Positions 29,474 through 37,834 of a stretch of DNA of 64,000 nt are shown here, piece after piece (the first letter of the stretch is position 1; the number at the start of each line of letters is the position of its first letter). The notes beneath the pieces are model-generated. The model ran no database searches and was not told the DNA's origin. It was given only the letters and a program-made list of their open reading frames with translations. The translations under genes and the position numbers were made by a program. Source of the stretch: Rhodanobacter fulvus Jip2 (GTDB taxonomy: Bacteria; Pseudomonadota; Gammaproteobacteria; Xanthomonadales; Rhodanobacteraceae); the NCBI RefSeq assembly GCF_000264315.1, contig NZ_AJXU01000065.1:62001-126000 (forward strand), in the 5' to 3' direction.

Positions 29474-29482
29474 TTATCCACA
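29474..29482 (+). promoter_or_regulatory. DnaA box in the rpmH leader
   Basis: A second perfect TTATCCACA, 19 bases before the rpmH start codon and 12 bases after the proposed -10 element. Confidence 0.8.
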
Positions 29483-29500
29483 TTCCCTTCGGAGTAAGCC

Positions 29501-29635
29501 ATGAAGCGGACCTTCCAGCCCAGCAAGCTCAAGCGCGCTCGCACGCACGGTTTCCGTGCCCGTATGGCCACCGCCGACGGTCGCAAGATCATCAACGCCC
29601 GTCGCGCCAAGGGCCGCAAGCGCCTGATCCCGTAA
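29501..29635 (+). CDS. rpmH: 50S ribosomal protein L34
   Basis: The 44-residue basic protein reads [20 protein letters not shown] and ends [11 protein letters not shown], the invariant L34 sequence. CGGAG lies upstream of ATG. It begins the rpmH-rnpA-yidC-mnmE series, 14 bases ahead of rnpA. Confidence 0.98.
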   Translation: MKRTFQPSKLKRARTHGFRARMATADGRKIINARRAKGRKRLIP

Positions 29636-29649
29636 GCGGCGTACCGGTG

Positions 29650-30054
29650 ATGCCTCATGCCGACCTGCCGCGCGAGGCGCGGCTACGTCGGCCTGGTGAC
29701 TTCGCCGCCTTGCGAGCAAGCAGCGGACGCGCAGGCGGCCGCTGTTTTCATATGCGCTACCGCGACAACGAGCTGGGACATGCCCGCCTCGGGCTGGCGA
29801 TTTCCAAGCGCGTTTCCAAACGCGCGGTGGAGCGCAACCGCATCAAGCGGCTGCTGCGCGAATCCTTTCGTCGCGTACGCCATCAACTGCCTTCCGTCGA
29901 CCTGATGGTGATGGCGCGCGAGCAGGCGGCCAACGTGCCCGGCCCGCAGCTGCTGGCGGAGATCGATGTGCTGTGGAAAAAGCTGATCGCCGCCCGATCC
30001 GCGGCCACCGAACCATTGAAGCGGGCCGACGACACCACCACAATCGGCCGTTGA
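29650..30054 (+). CDS. rnpA: Ribonuclease P protein component
   Basis: The 134-residue basic protein assists the RNase P RNA in maturing tRNA 5' ends. It has the RNR signature in GLAISKRVSKRAVERNRIKR and the following LLRESFRR helix. ATG 29650 begins MPHADLPREARLRRPGDFAAL, with the typical REARLRRPxDF segment. The C-terminal tail (after about residue 117) is family-variable. The usual following gene yidD is absent; yidC starts 61 bases later. Confidence 0.95.
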   Translation: MPHADLPREARLRRPGDFAALRASSGRAGGRCFHMRYRDNELGHARLGLAISKRVSKRAVERNRIKRLLRESFRRVRHQLPSVDLMVMAREQAANVPGPQLLAEIDVLWKKLIAARSAATEPLKRADDTTTIGR

Positions 30055-30115
30055 CCTCTTTCTTTCTGCCTCCCGCGGCCTTTCACAGTCGTGGCGTTAC
30101 CGGATTTGCTACGCG

Positions 30116-31834
30116 ATGAATCAAACGCGCACCTTCCTCATGTTCGCCCTGCTGGCGGTCGCCTATCTGCTGTTTCTGGCCTGGGAGAAGGATTACGCAC
30201 CGCAGCCGCCACAAACGGCCGTGACCAGCGCGTCCAGCGCCGCGGCGCCGGCTGATGCCAGCGTGCCCGGCGCGATCCCCGAGGCGGGCGCGCCGCCGGC
30301 CGCCGTCACCGCCGGGCAGAATACGGCACCATCCGCCGCAGCATCGTCTCGCATCACCATCACCACGGACTTGCTGCGCCTGGTGGTGGATACCCGCGGT
30401 GGCAGCGTGGTGCACACCGACCTGCTCGCCTACCCCTCCGTCGCACCCACCCACAAGCAACCCGCGCCGCCGCCGGTCGCGTTGTTGAACGACAGCGACA
30501 CGCGCTATTTCGTGGCGCAGAACGGCCTGGTCAGCAGCAACGGCGCACAGGATCAGCCGAACCACCTGGCGCTGTTCCACAGCGACAAGGCGGCCTACGA
30601 ACTGGCCAGCGGCCAGGACGAGCTGCAAGTGCCGCTGACCTGGCAGAACGCCGACGGCCTCAAGGTCACCAAGATCTACACCTTCAAGCGCGGCAGCTAC
30701 GTGATCGGGCTGACCCAGCGTATCGACAACGGCAGCACCCAGACCTGGCAGGGCAACGCCTACCGCCAGTTGCTGCGGGTGGAGCCGCCGAAGCCGAGCG
30801 GCTGGCTGAAAAGTCTCATGGATCCCGAGTCGCGCAGCTTCCAGGGCGCCGCCTGGTACACCGGCGAGAAGTTCGAAAAGCTGCCGTTCAAGAATTTCGC
30901 CGAGAAGGACGATGCGCTGGACGCCTCCTACAAGGGCGGCTGGGCAGCCATGCTGAAGCTGTACTTCTTCGCCGCGTGGATTCCGCCGGCGGGTCAGACC
31001 GATCACTACGTCACCACCACCCTCAACCCCGACAGCGCCCATCCGCGCCACCTGATCCGCGCCGTCGGCCCCGCCCTCAGCGTGGCGCCGGGGCAGAGCC
31101 AGAGCAGCGAGGCGCGGCTGTATATCGGCCCGAACGTGCAGGGCACGCTGGACGCGATCGCCCCGGGCCTGGATCTGACCATCGACTACGGCATGTTCAA
31201 GGCCATCGCGGTGCCGATGCACTGGGTGCTGTCGCAGTTCCACGCGATCTCGAAGAACTGGGGCGTGGCGATCATCCTGCTGGTGCTGCTGATCAAGGGC
31301 CTCACCTGGAAGCTCACCGCGGTGCAGTACCGCTCCAGCGCGCGCATGCGCAAGCTGGCGCCGCGCATCGCGCAGCTGAAGGAGCGCTACGGCGACGACA
31401 AGCTGAAGATGCAGCAGGCCACGATGGAGCTGTACAAGAAGGAGAAGGTCAATCCGATGGGCGGCTGCCTGCCGGTGCTGATCACCATGCCGGTGTTCTA
31501 CGGCCTGTTCTACGTGCTCGAATACAGCCTGGAACTGCGCCACGCACCGTTCCTGTGGATCCCCGACCTCAGCGCCGCCGACCCGCTCTACATCCTGCCG
31601 ATCATCTACGCACTGGTGATGCTGGGCACGCAATGGCTGAACCCCGTCGCCGCGGGCATGGACCCGACCCAGGCGAAGATGATGAAGGTGATGCCGCTGC
31701 TGTTCTCGGTGATGTTCGCCTTCTTCCCCGCCGGCCTGTGTCTCTACTACGCGGTGAACGGCATCGTCGGCCTGGGCCAGCAGTGGTGGGTGACCCATCA
31801 CGTGGATCGCGAGGAAGCGGCGAAGCCCGCCTGA
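30116..31834 (+). CDS. yidC: Membrane protein insertase YidC
   Basis: The 572-residue insertase has an N-terminal anchor (MNQTRTFLMFALLAVAYLLFLAW), an Ala/Pro-rich linker, a large periplasmic domain (about 80-350), and the conserved five-helix C-terminal core (NWGVAIILLVLLIKGLTWKLT, MGGCLPVLITMPVFYGLFYVL, MPLLFSVMFAFFPAGLCLYY). The hydrophilic-groove Arg is probably within the WKLTAVQYRSSARMR segment. It inserts inner-membrane proteins with or without SecYEG. An intrinsic terminator follows. Confidence 0.97.
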   Translation: MNQTRTFLMFALLAVAYLLFLAWEKDYAPQPPQTAVTSASSAAAPADASVPGAIPEAGAPPAAVTAGQNTAPSAAASSRITITTDLLRLVVDTRGGSVVHTDLLAYPSVAPTHKQPAPPPVALLNDSDTRYFVAQNGLVSSNGAQDQPNHLALFHSDKAAYELASGQDELQVPLTWQNADGLKVTKIYTFKRGSYVIGLTQRIDNGSTQTWQGNAYRQLLRVEPPKPSGWLKSLMDPESRSFQGAAWYTGEKFEKLPFKNFAEKDDALDASYKGGWAAMLKLYFFAAWIPPAGQTDHYVTTTLNPDSAHPRHLIRAVGPALSVAPGQSQSSEARLYIGPNVQGTLDAIAPGLDLTIDYGMFKAIAVPMHWVLSQFHAISKNWGVAIILLVLLIKGLTWKLTAVQYRSSARMRKLAPRIAQLKERYGDDKLKMQQATMELYKKEKVNPMGGCLPVLITMPVFYGLFYVLEYSLELRHAPFLWIPDLSAADPLYILPIIYALVMLGTQWLNPVAAGMDPTQAKMMKVMPLLFSVMFAFFPAGLCLYYAVNGIVGLGQQWWVTHHVDREEAAKPA

Positions 31835-31854
31835 GCATCGGCCATCTGGGATTG

Positions 31855-31891
31855 AACAGCTGCAGCCGGGCAACCGGCGCAGCTGTTTTCT
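31855..31891 (+). terminator. Intrinsic terminator after yidC
   Basis: AACAGCTGC (31855-31863) pairs with GCAGCTGTT (31879-31887) and GCCGG with CCGGC inside, with one bulged A and a GCAA loop; TTTTCTTTT follows. It separates yidC from mnmE. Confidence 0.85.
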
Positions 31892-31969
31892 TTTGAGGGC
31901 CGGCTGCGGCGTTCGATTTATGTGCCACGAAACCACCGCCAACATCATCGCGGCCTTGGAGAACCACCC

Positions 31970-33313
31970 ATGAACAGCCCCACCACCGACACCATCGCCG
32001 CCGTCGCCAGCGCACCGGGCATGGCAGGCGTGGGCGTGGTGCGGGTCTCCGGGCCGGCGGTTCCCGCCATCGCCGCGACCCTCCTCGGCCGCGCCCCCAC
32101 GTCGCGCCACGCCCACTTCGCCGTCTTCCGCAACGGCAACGGTGAGCTGATCGACCGCGGCCTGCTGCTGCATTTCCCCGCGCCCGCCTCGTACACCGGC
32201 GAACACGTGCTGGAACTGCAGGGCCACGGCAGCGCCGTGCTGCTGGATCTTCTGCTGCGCCGCTGCTGCGAACTGGGCGCGCGGCTGGCGCGCCCCGGTG
32301 AATTCACCGAGCGCGCCTTCCTCAACGGCAAGCTCGACCTGGCCCAGGCCGAAGCCGTGGCCGACCTGATCGCGGCCCGCTCGCAAGCCGGCGCGCGCGC
32401 CGCGCTGCAGTCGATGGAAGGCGTGTTCTCGCGCAAGGTCGACGCGTTGCTGCAATCGCTGATCGCCCTGCGCGTGCACATCGAGGCGGCGATCGATTTC
32501 CCCGAGGAAGAGATCGACTTCCTCGCCGACCCCGCCATCACCGCACGGCTCGACAGCCTGCGCCACGAGCTGGCCGAGCTGCTGCGCGAAGCGCAGCGCG
32601 GCGTGCGCTTGAACGACGGCCTCAAGGTGGCCATCGTGGGCCGCCCCAACGCCGGCAAATCCAGCCTGCTCAACGCGCTGGCCGGCAGCGACCGCGCCAT
32701 CGTCACCCCCGTCGCCGGCACCACCCGCGACGTGCTGCGCGAACACCTCGACCTCGACGGCATCGCGCTGGAACTGGCCGACACTGCCGGCCTGCGCGAC
32801 ACCGACGACGAAGTCGAGCGCGAAGGCGTGCGCCGCGCCCACGGCGAACTGCAGCGCGCCGACGTGGCTCTGTTGGTCACCGACGCCGAACACGCCGATG
32901 CCGACCAGCGGTTTTTCGCCAACCTGCCCGCCGGCGTCGAGCGAGTGGTGATGATCAACAAGATCGATCTGGATCAGGCGCCAGCCCGCAGCGGCCAGCG
33001 CAACGGCACCCGCTGGCTATGGGCCTCGGCCAAGACCGGCGCCGGCCTCGACGCCCTGCGCAAGGCCCTGCGCCTGCTGGCCGGCGCCGGTGGCGAAGGC
33101 AGCTTCAGCGCCCGCCGCCGCCACGTCCTCGCCCTCGAAACCGTGCGCGACCACCTCACCCGCACCGCCACCGTGCTGGCCACCACCCGCGCCGGCGAAC
33201 TCGCCGCCGAGGAACTGCGCCAGGCCCAGCAGGCCCTGGGCGAAATCACCGGCAGCTACAGCAGCGACGATCTGCTGGGGGCGATTTTTTCAAGCTTCTG
33301 CATTGGCAAATAG
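31970..33313 (+). CDS. mnmE: tRNA modification GTPase MnmE
   Basis: The 447-residue GTPase works with MnmG to add carboxymethylaminomethyl groups to wobble uridine 34. It has the N-terminal folate-binding domain (TIAAVASAPGMAGVGVVRVSG, ERAFLNGKLDLAQAEAVADLI), a G domain with GRPNAGKSSLLNAL, DTAGLR and NKID, and the C-terminal FCIGK with catalytic Cys444. ATG 31970 has a GGAG site upstream. The last 18 bases form the sequence used as integration site by SGI1-type islands in other bacteria, and a restriction operon follows directly. Confidence 0.97.
   Translation: MNSPTTDTIAAVASAPGMAGVGVVRVSGPAVPAIAATLLGRAPTSRHAHFAVFRNGNGELIDRGLLLHFPAPASYTGEHVLELQGHGSAVLLDLLLRRCCELGARLARPGEFTERAFLNGKLDLAQAEAVADLIAARSQAGARAALQSMEGVFSRKVDALLQSLIALRVHIEAAIDFPEEEIDFLADPAITARLDSLRHELAELLREAQRGVRLNDGLKVAIVGRPNAGKSSLLNALAGSDRAIVTPVAGTTRDVLREHLDLDGIALELADTAGLRDTDDEVEREGVRRAHGELQRADVALLVTDAEHADADQRFFANLPAGVERVVMINKIDLDQAPARSGQRNGTRWLWASAKTGAGLDALRKALRLLAGAGGEGSFSARRRHVLALETVRDHLTRTATVLATTRAGELAAEELRQAQQALGEITGSYSSDDLLGAIFSSFCIGK
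33296..33313 (+). other. attB-like 18-mer at the 3' end of mnmE
   Basis: TTCTGCATTGGCAAATAG encodes the conserved FCIGK end and stop. The equivalent mnmE/trmE end is the attachment site of SGI1-type genomic islands. No second copy of the 18-mer was seen near 39757-39804, and no integrase is in the window, so use as an att site here is only suggestive. Confidence 0.4.
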
Positions 33314-33417
33314 CCGGGTTACATCGAGAATTTCCGAAGAGCGCCGGCTGGTCAGGCTGCAGCGGCCTTTCCGCTATTCTTGCGACTGGATGGCAGGTAA
33401 GCGCGGGGGGGGAAAGG

Positions 33418-35853
33418 GTGACTTACAACGAAGAAGAAACCCGCTTCCATCTCATCGATCCGGTGCTGCGCCGCAAGGGCTACGACGACCCGCAGCGCAT
33501 CAAGCTGGAAACCCCCGCACCGGTGGAGCCGACCGGTCCGAAGGGCCGCCGCCGCAAGGGCGCGGGCCGCACCGACTATCTGCTCTGCGTGCAGGTGGGC
33601 AACATGCCCAAGCCCCTGCCCGTGGCCGTGCTGGAAGCCAAGAAGCAAAGCGAGGATCCGCTCAAGGGCATGCAGCAGGCCAAGAGCTATGCCGACTGCG
33701 CGCGTTTCGACGTGCAATACGTGTTCTCCAGCAATGGTCACCTCTACGGCGACTACGACAAACCCAGTGGCCTCCAGACCGGCCCGCATCCGTTGGACGA
33801 CTTTCCGCCGCATGCCGACCTGTGCACCCGTTACGCCCGCGACAAGGGCATCGACCTGAGCCGTCCCGAAGCCGCCGTACTGTTCCAGGCCGACAGCCCG
33901 GCGTGGAACCAGAGCCGCTACTACCAGGACGCCGCCATCCGCGCCGCGTTCGAGAAAATCCTGCGGGAACACCAGGCGGGCCGCGCCCCGCGCGTGCTGC
34001 TTACGCTCGCCACCGGCGCCGGCAAGACCATCATCGCCACCAACCTGCTGTGGCGCATGGCGCAGGCCGGGTTGCTACCCAAGCCTGCGCTGTTCCTGTG
34101 CGACCGCGACGAACTGCGCGAACAGGCCTACACCAAGCTCAAGGCAGCCTTTGGTGGCAACGTGCGCATCGTGCAGACCGTACGCGGGCAGAACGCCGCC
34201 GCCAACGCACGCATCCACATCGCCACCTACCAGACGCTGGGCATCGACGGCGAGGAAGACGACAGCGATGACAACGGCAGCTTCCTCACCGAGCACTACG
34301 GCGAGAACGCCTTCAGCATCATCATCATCGACGAATGCCATCGCTCGGCCTGGGGCCGGTGGTCGCAGGTGCTTACGCGCAACCCCGACGCCATCCACCT
34401 CGGCCTCACCGCCACACCGCGCAAGCTGAAGGAAAGCCGGCACGCCAGCGCCGAGGAGCAGGCCGACCACGAAATCACCGCGCACAACATCCGCTACTTC
34501 GGCGAGCCGGTGTACGAATACAGCCTGGCGCAGGCGCAGGAAGACGGCTACCTGGCCGCCTGCGAAATCATCAAGCGCAAGGCCGACATCGATGCGCGCG
34601 TGTTCACCCGTGACGACATCCTCAAAGCCGGCGTGCGCGACATCAAGACCGGCAAGCCGCTCACCGAAGAAGACCTGACCAAGAACGAATACACCGGCAA
34701 GGACTTCGACGACGAATTGTTCGTCGACCTGCGCACGCCGGCCATGTGCAAGGACCTGTTCGAGCTGCTGTGCGAAAACGGGGGCCCGGAGCAGAAGGTC
34801 ATCATCTTCTGCACCCGCGACCTGCACGCCGATCGCGTGGCGATGCAGATGAACAACCTTTACGCCGCGTGGTGCAAGCAGCACGACCAGCCGCGCAAGG
34901 ACGACTACGCCTTCAAGTGCACCGCCGCCGCCGGCGCGGACAAGATCGACATCATGCGCGGTTCCGGCGAGCGCGCCTTCATCGCCTGCACCGTGGATCT
35001 GCTCGAAGCGGGCGTGGACATCGAGCGCCTCAACGCGGTGGTGTTCTTCCGCTACCTGCAGTCGTCGATCAAGTTCTACCAGATGGTCGGGCGCGGCACG
35101 CGCATCGACGAGCCCACCCGGAAATACAAGTTCTGGCTGTACGACTACACCGGCGTCACCGACCTGTTCGGCACCGAGTTCATCACCGCGCCGCCGCGTT
35201 CCGGTGGCAGCGGCGGAAGCGGCGGAAGCGGCGGCGAGGATGGTGGCGACGGCGAAGGTGGCGAGTATCCTTCCACGCCGGTGCCGGTGATGCGCTTGGG
35301 CGACAGCGAACACGTGGTGGTCACCGCGCAGGGCCGCTGCATCCTCGCCAACCGCAACGGCAAGGCCACGCCGATCCCGGTCGACGAATACCGCCGCGAG
35401 GTGATCGCCCGCGTACTCGCCGAGGCGCACAACCTCACCGACTTCCGCACGCTGTGGATCGAGGCACGCCAGCGACGCCAGCTGATCGACCATTTGCTGC
35501 GCGACAACTTCAGCCCGGAAGTCATTCGCGACGTGGAAAAAATGGGCGACTTCGACCTGTTCGACTTCTTCGGCAAATACGGCTACCACGCCCGCGCGCT
35601 GAAGCGGCCCGAGCGCGGTGCCGAATACGTGAACGCCAACGCCGCATGGTTCGCGGGCATGGCCGACAAGCCCGCCATCGTGCTCAAGGGGCTGGCAGCG
35701 CAGTTCGCGCAAGGTGGCACCGAGGCGCTGGAATCCGAAAGCCTGTTCGACGTGCCGGAGATCGCGCAGGCCGGTGGCATCAAGGCGCTGCGGGTGTTGG
35801 GCAAGCCGGTGGAAGTGATGAAGGAAGCAAAGATGAGGTTGTTTGGGGTATGA
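33418..35853 (+). CDS. hsdR: Type I restriction endonuclease subunit R (EcoEI-like)
   Basis: The 811-residue motor/nuclease starts at GTG 33418 (VTYNEEETRFHLIDPVLR) after GGGGGGGGAAAGG. The N-terminal PD-(D/E)xK nuclease shows GRTDYLL and VLEAKKQ. The helicase has Walker A ATGAGKT (about 198-204), DECH box D305-H308, and QMVGRGTRIDEP. A C-terminal EcoEI-type domain (about 640-811) follows a Gly/Ser-rich linker (from residue 596, GGSGGSGGSGG). It translocates and cleaves unmodified DNA in complex with HsdM and HsdS. The stop overlaps the hsdS start by ATGA, so the genes are translationally coupled. Confidence 0.94.
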   Translation: MTYNEEETRFHLIDPVLRRKGYDDPQRIKLETPAPVEPTGPKGRRRKGAGRTDYLLCVQVGNMPKPLPVAVLEAKKQSEDPLKGMQQAKSYADCARFDVQYVFSSNGHLYGDYDKPSGLQTGPHPLDDFPPHADLCTRYARDKGIDLSRPEAAVLFQADSPAWNQSRYYQDAAIRAAFEKILREHQAGRAPRVLLTLATGAGKTIIATNLLWRMAQAGLLPKPALFLCDRDELREQAYTKLKAAFGGNVRIVQTVRGQNAAANARIHIATYQTLGIDGEEDDSDDNGSFLTEHYGENAFSIIIIDECHRSAWGRWSQVLTRNPDAIHLGLTATPRKLKESRHASAEEQADHEITAHNIRYFGEPVYEYSLAQAQEDGYLAACEIIKRKADIDARVFTRDDILKAGVRDIKTGKPLTEEDLTKNEYTGKDFDDELFVDLRTPAMCKDLFELLCENGGPEQKVIIFCTRDLHADRVAMQMNNLYAAWCKQHDQPRKDDYAFKCTAAAGADKIDIMRGSGERAFIACTVDLLEAGVDIERLNAVVFFRYLQSSIKFYQMVGRGTRIDEPTRKYKFWLYDYTGVTDLFGTEFITAPPRSGGSGGSGGSGGEDGGDGEGGEYPSTPVPVMRLGDSEHVVVTAQGRCILANRNGKATPIPVDEYRREVIARVLAEAHNLTDFRTLWIEARQRRQLIDHLLRDNFSPEVIRDVEKMGDFDLFDFFGKYGYHARALKRPERGAEYVNANAAWFAGMADKPAIVLKGLAAQFAQGGTEALESESLFDVPEIAQAGGIKALRVLGKPVEVMKEAKMRLFGV

Positions 35854-36983
35854 GGCTGGTCAACGTTGGTGATATTTGTTGCTTTGAATACGGGAAGAGC
35901 CTGTCGGAACGGATCAGAAAGCCCGGCGATTTCGTTGTTTTTGGATCAAATGGTCCGGTAGGTAATCATTCCGAGGGCTTCACTGACGGGAAGACAATCA
36001 TCATTGGTCGGAAAGGGTCTATAGGTGCGATTCATGTCTCCCCTTATTCATGCTGGCCGATAGATACAACTTATTTCATCGATAACACTTGTACGGACTG
36101 CGATCTTGAGTGGCTTGCCTTTCAACTTCGGCATCTCCGACTTGAAGAGCTGAACAAGGCAAGTGGCGTGCCGGGCTTGAACAGAGAAGATGCCTACAAG
36201 CAGTCAATCTGGTTGCCAGAAACAAAAGCAAAGCAACGCCAGATCTCTTCCTTTATGAAGGCCCAACTGGAGGAAGTGGACACCGCGCGGCAGGCGGCTC
36301 AGACACAGGTGCGGGATGTTGTGCTGCTGCGCAGCCGTTTGTTGCAGCAGACCTTCGCGGCGTTGCGTGATGCGCCGCGCAAGGTGCTGGGCGAGTGGGC
36401 CAGAACGACCAGCGGCTCCACGCCGCCGCGTGGCGACAAACGTTACTGGTCGCCGGCCGAAATCCCATGGGTGAAAACCGGCGAAGTGGCCTTCGCACCC
36501 ATCACGCAAACGGAAGAGGCCATCTCGCGGCAGGCGCTGGCCGACTGTTCGCTGACGTTGTTGCCACCGCAAACCGTACTCATCGCCATGTACGGCCAAG
36601 GCAAGACACGCGGGCAATCCGCCATGCTCCAAATCGAAGCAACCACCAACCAGGCGTGCTTCGCCATCCTGCCGAACGACACGTGGGACGTGGACTTCCT
36701 GCATCACTGGTTGATGGCCTCGTATGAGGATTTGCGCGGCTTGTCCGATGGCCGTGGCGGCAATCAGGCCAACTTGAACGGCGCGCTGTTGAACGCACTG
36801 GAGATCCCGGCGCCAGACATCGTCGGCCAGCGCCGCACCGTCGCCGTCCTCAAAACCCAACTCGCCGAAGCCGCCGCCATCCACCAAGCCGCCACCACCC
36901 AACTGGCCGAGATCGAACGCCTGCCGCAACGCCTGCTGGCGCAGGCTTTCAATCCATCCACCACACAAGGAGACGTGACATGA
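35850..36983 (+). CDS. hsdS: Type I restriction specificity subunit S
   Basis: The 377-residue subunit has two target recognition domains, each followed by a helical spacer. TRD1 starts near residue 1 (VNVGDICCFEYGKSLSERI), with spacer KAKQRQISSFMKAQLEEVDTARQAA; TRD2 begins at about 173 (KVLGEWARTTSGSTPPRGDKRYW), with spacer RRTVAVLKTQLAEAAAIHQAA. The two halves decide the bipartite target. The first about 390 bases are clearly richer in A/T than the rest of the operon, as expected for an exchanged TRD. The start overlaps hsdR by four bases and the stop overlaps dinD by four. Confidence 0.92.
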   Translation: MRLVNVGDICCFEYGKSLSERIRKPGDFVVFGSNGPVGNHSEGFTDGKTIIIGRKGSIGAIHVSPYSCWPIDTTYFIDNTCTDCDLEWLAFQLRHLRLEELNKASGVPGLNREDAYKQSIWLPETKAKQRQISSFMKAQLEEVDTARQAAQTQVRDVVLLRSRLLQQTFAALRDAPRKVLGEWARTTSGSTPPRGDKRYWSPAEIPWVKTGEVAFAPITQTEEAISRQALADCSLTLLPPQTVLIAMYGQGKTRGQSAMLQIEATTNQACFAILPNDTWDVDFLHHWLMASYEDLRGLSDGRGGNQANLNGALLNALEIPAPDIVGQRRTVAVLKTQLAEAAAIHQAATTQLAEIERLPQRLLAQAFNPSTTQGDVT

Positions 36984-37834
36984 CCGGCAAGAAGCTCAGC
37001 GCGCAACACCAATCCGCCTTTGAAGCGATTCGCCAGTGCGAAGAGAACGGCAGCGAATGGTGGTCGGCACGCGATCTGGCGCCCTTGCTGGACTACGTGC
37101 AGTGGCGAAACTTCGTGCAGGTGGTGGAGAAGGCCAAACTGGCCTGCCAGAAGGCGGGCAAGCACGTCGCAGACCATTTTGCTGACGTCAGCAAAATGGT
37201 CGATATCGGCTCCGGTGCCCAGCGTGAAGTGGAGGATGTACGCCTGTCGCGCTACGCCTGCTACCTGATCGTGCAGAACGGCGACCCGTCCAAGCCGGTG
37301 ATCGCCAACGGCCAGACCTATTTCGCCCTGCAGACGCGGCGCCAGGAGCTGGCCGACGCGGCGCAACTCGCCCGGCTTTCCGAGGACGACAAGCGCCTCG
37401 CCGTGCGCAATGAGCTGGCCACTCACAACAAGCACCTGGCCGCGGCGGCAAAAGATGCCGGCGTGGCAACGCCACTGGACTACGCGGTGTTCCAGGACCA
37501 CGGCTACAAAGGCCTGTACGGCGGGCTGGGCGCCAAGGACATCCACGCCCGCAAAGGACTGAAGAAAAGCCAGAAGATCCTCGACCACATGGGCAGCACG
37601 GAGCTGGCGGCCAACCTGTTCCGCGCCACGCAGGCCGAGGACAAGCTGCGCCGCGACGGCGTACGTGGCAAGGCACAGGCCAACCGCACCCATCACGATG
37701 TGGGCCGCAAGGTGCGCCAGACCATCGACGAACTGGGCGGCACCATGCCGGAAAACCTGCCGGCGCCGGAACAGAGTATCCAGCGGCTCGAATCGGCGAA
37801 GAAGAAGCAACTCACGAAGAAGACCGACAAGTAA
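36980..37834 (+). CDS. dinD: DNA damage-inducible protein D (DinD)
   Basis: The 284-residue protein begins with a Bro-N-like region (HQSAFEAIRQCEENGSEWWSARDLAPLLDYVQWRNF) and then the DinD-specific part (RYACYLIVQNGDPSKPVIANGQTYFALQTRRQEL). E. coli DinD is SOS-controlled and is reported to act on RecA filaments. Here the gene is embedded within the restriction operon: it overlaps hsdS by ATGA and hsdM by TAATG, so it must be translated with them. No LexA box was recognised near it. A role in limiting the response to self-cleavage, or in anti-phage response, is speculation. Confidence 0.9.
   Translation: MTGKKLSAQHQSAFEAIRQCEENGSEWWSARDLAPLLDYVQWRNFVQVVEKAKLACQKAGKHVADHFADVSKMVDIGSGAQREVEDVRLSRYACYLIVQNGDPSKPVIANGQTYFALQTRRQELADAAQLARLSEDDKRLAVRNELATHNKHLAAAAKDAGVATPLDYAVFQDHGYKGLYGGLGAKDIHARKGLKKSQKILDHMGSTELAANLFRATQAEDKLRRDGVRGKAQANRTHHDVGRKVRQTIDELGGTMPENLPAPEQSIQRLESAKKKQLTKKTDK

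Noticed and set aside
30083-32893. A 936-codon open frame on the minus strand opposite yidC and mnmE
   Set aside because: Shadow of two certain core genes; no recognisable motif.
36980-37834. DinD-like gene as a phage Bro-N regulator and sign of a prophage
   Set aside because: No phage structural or integration genes are nearby, and the gene overlaps hsdS and hsdM in one operon.
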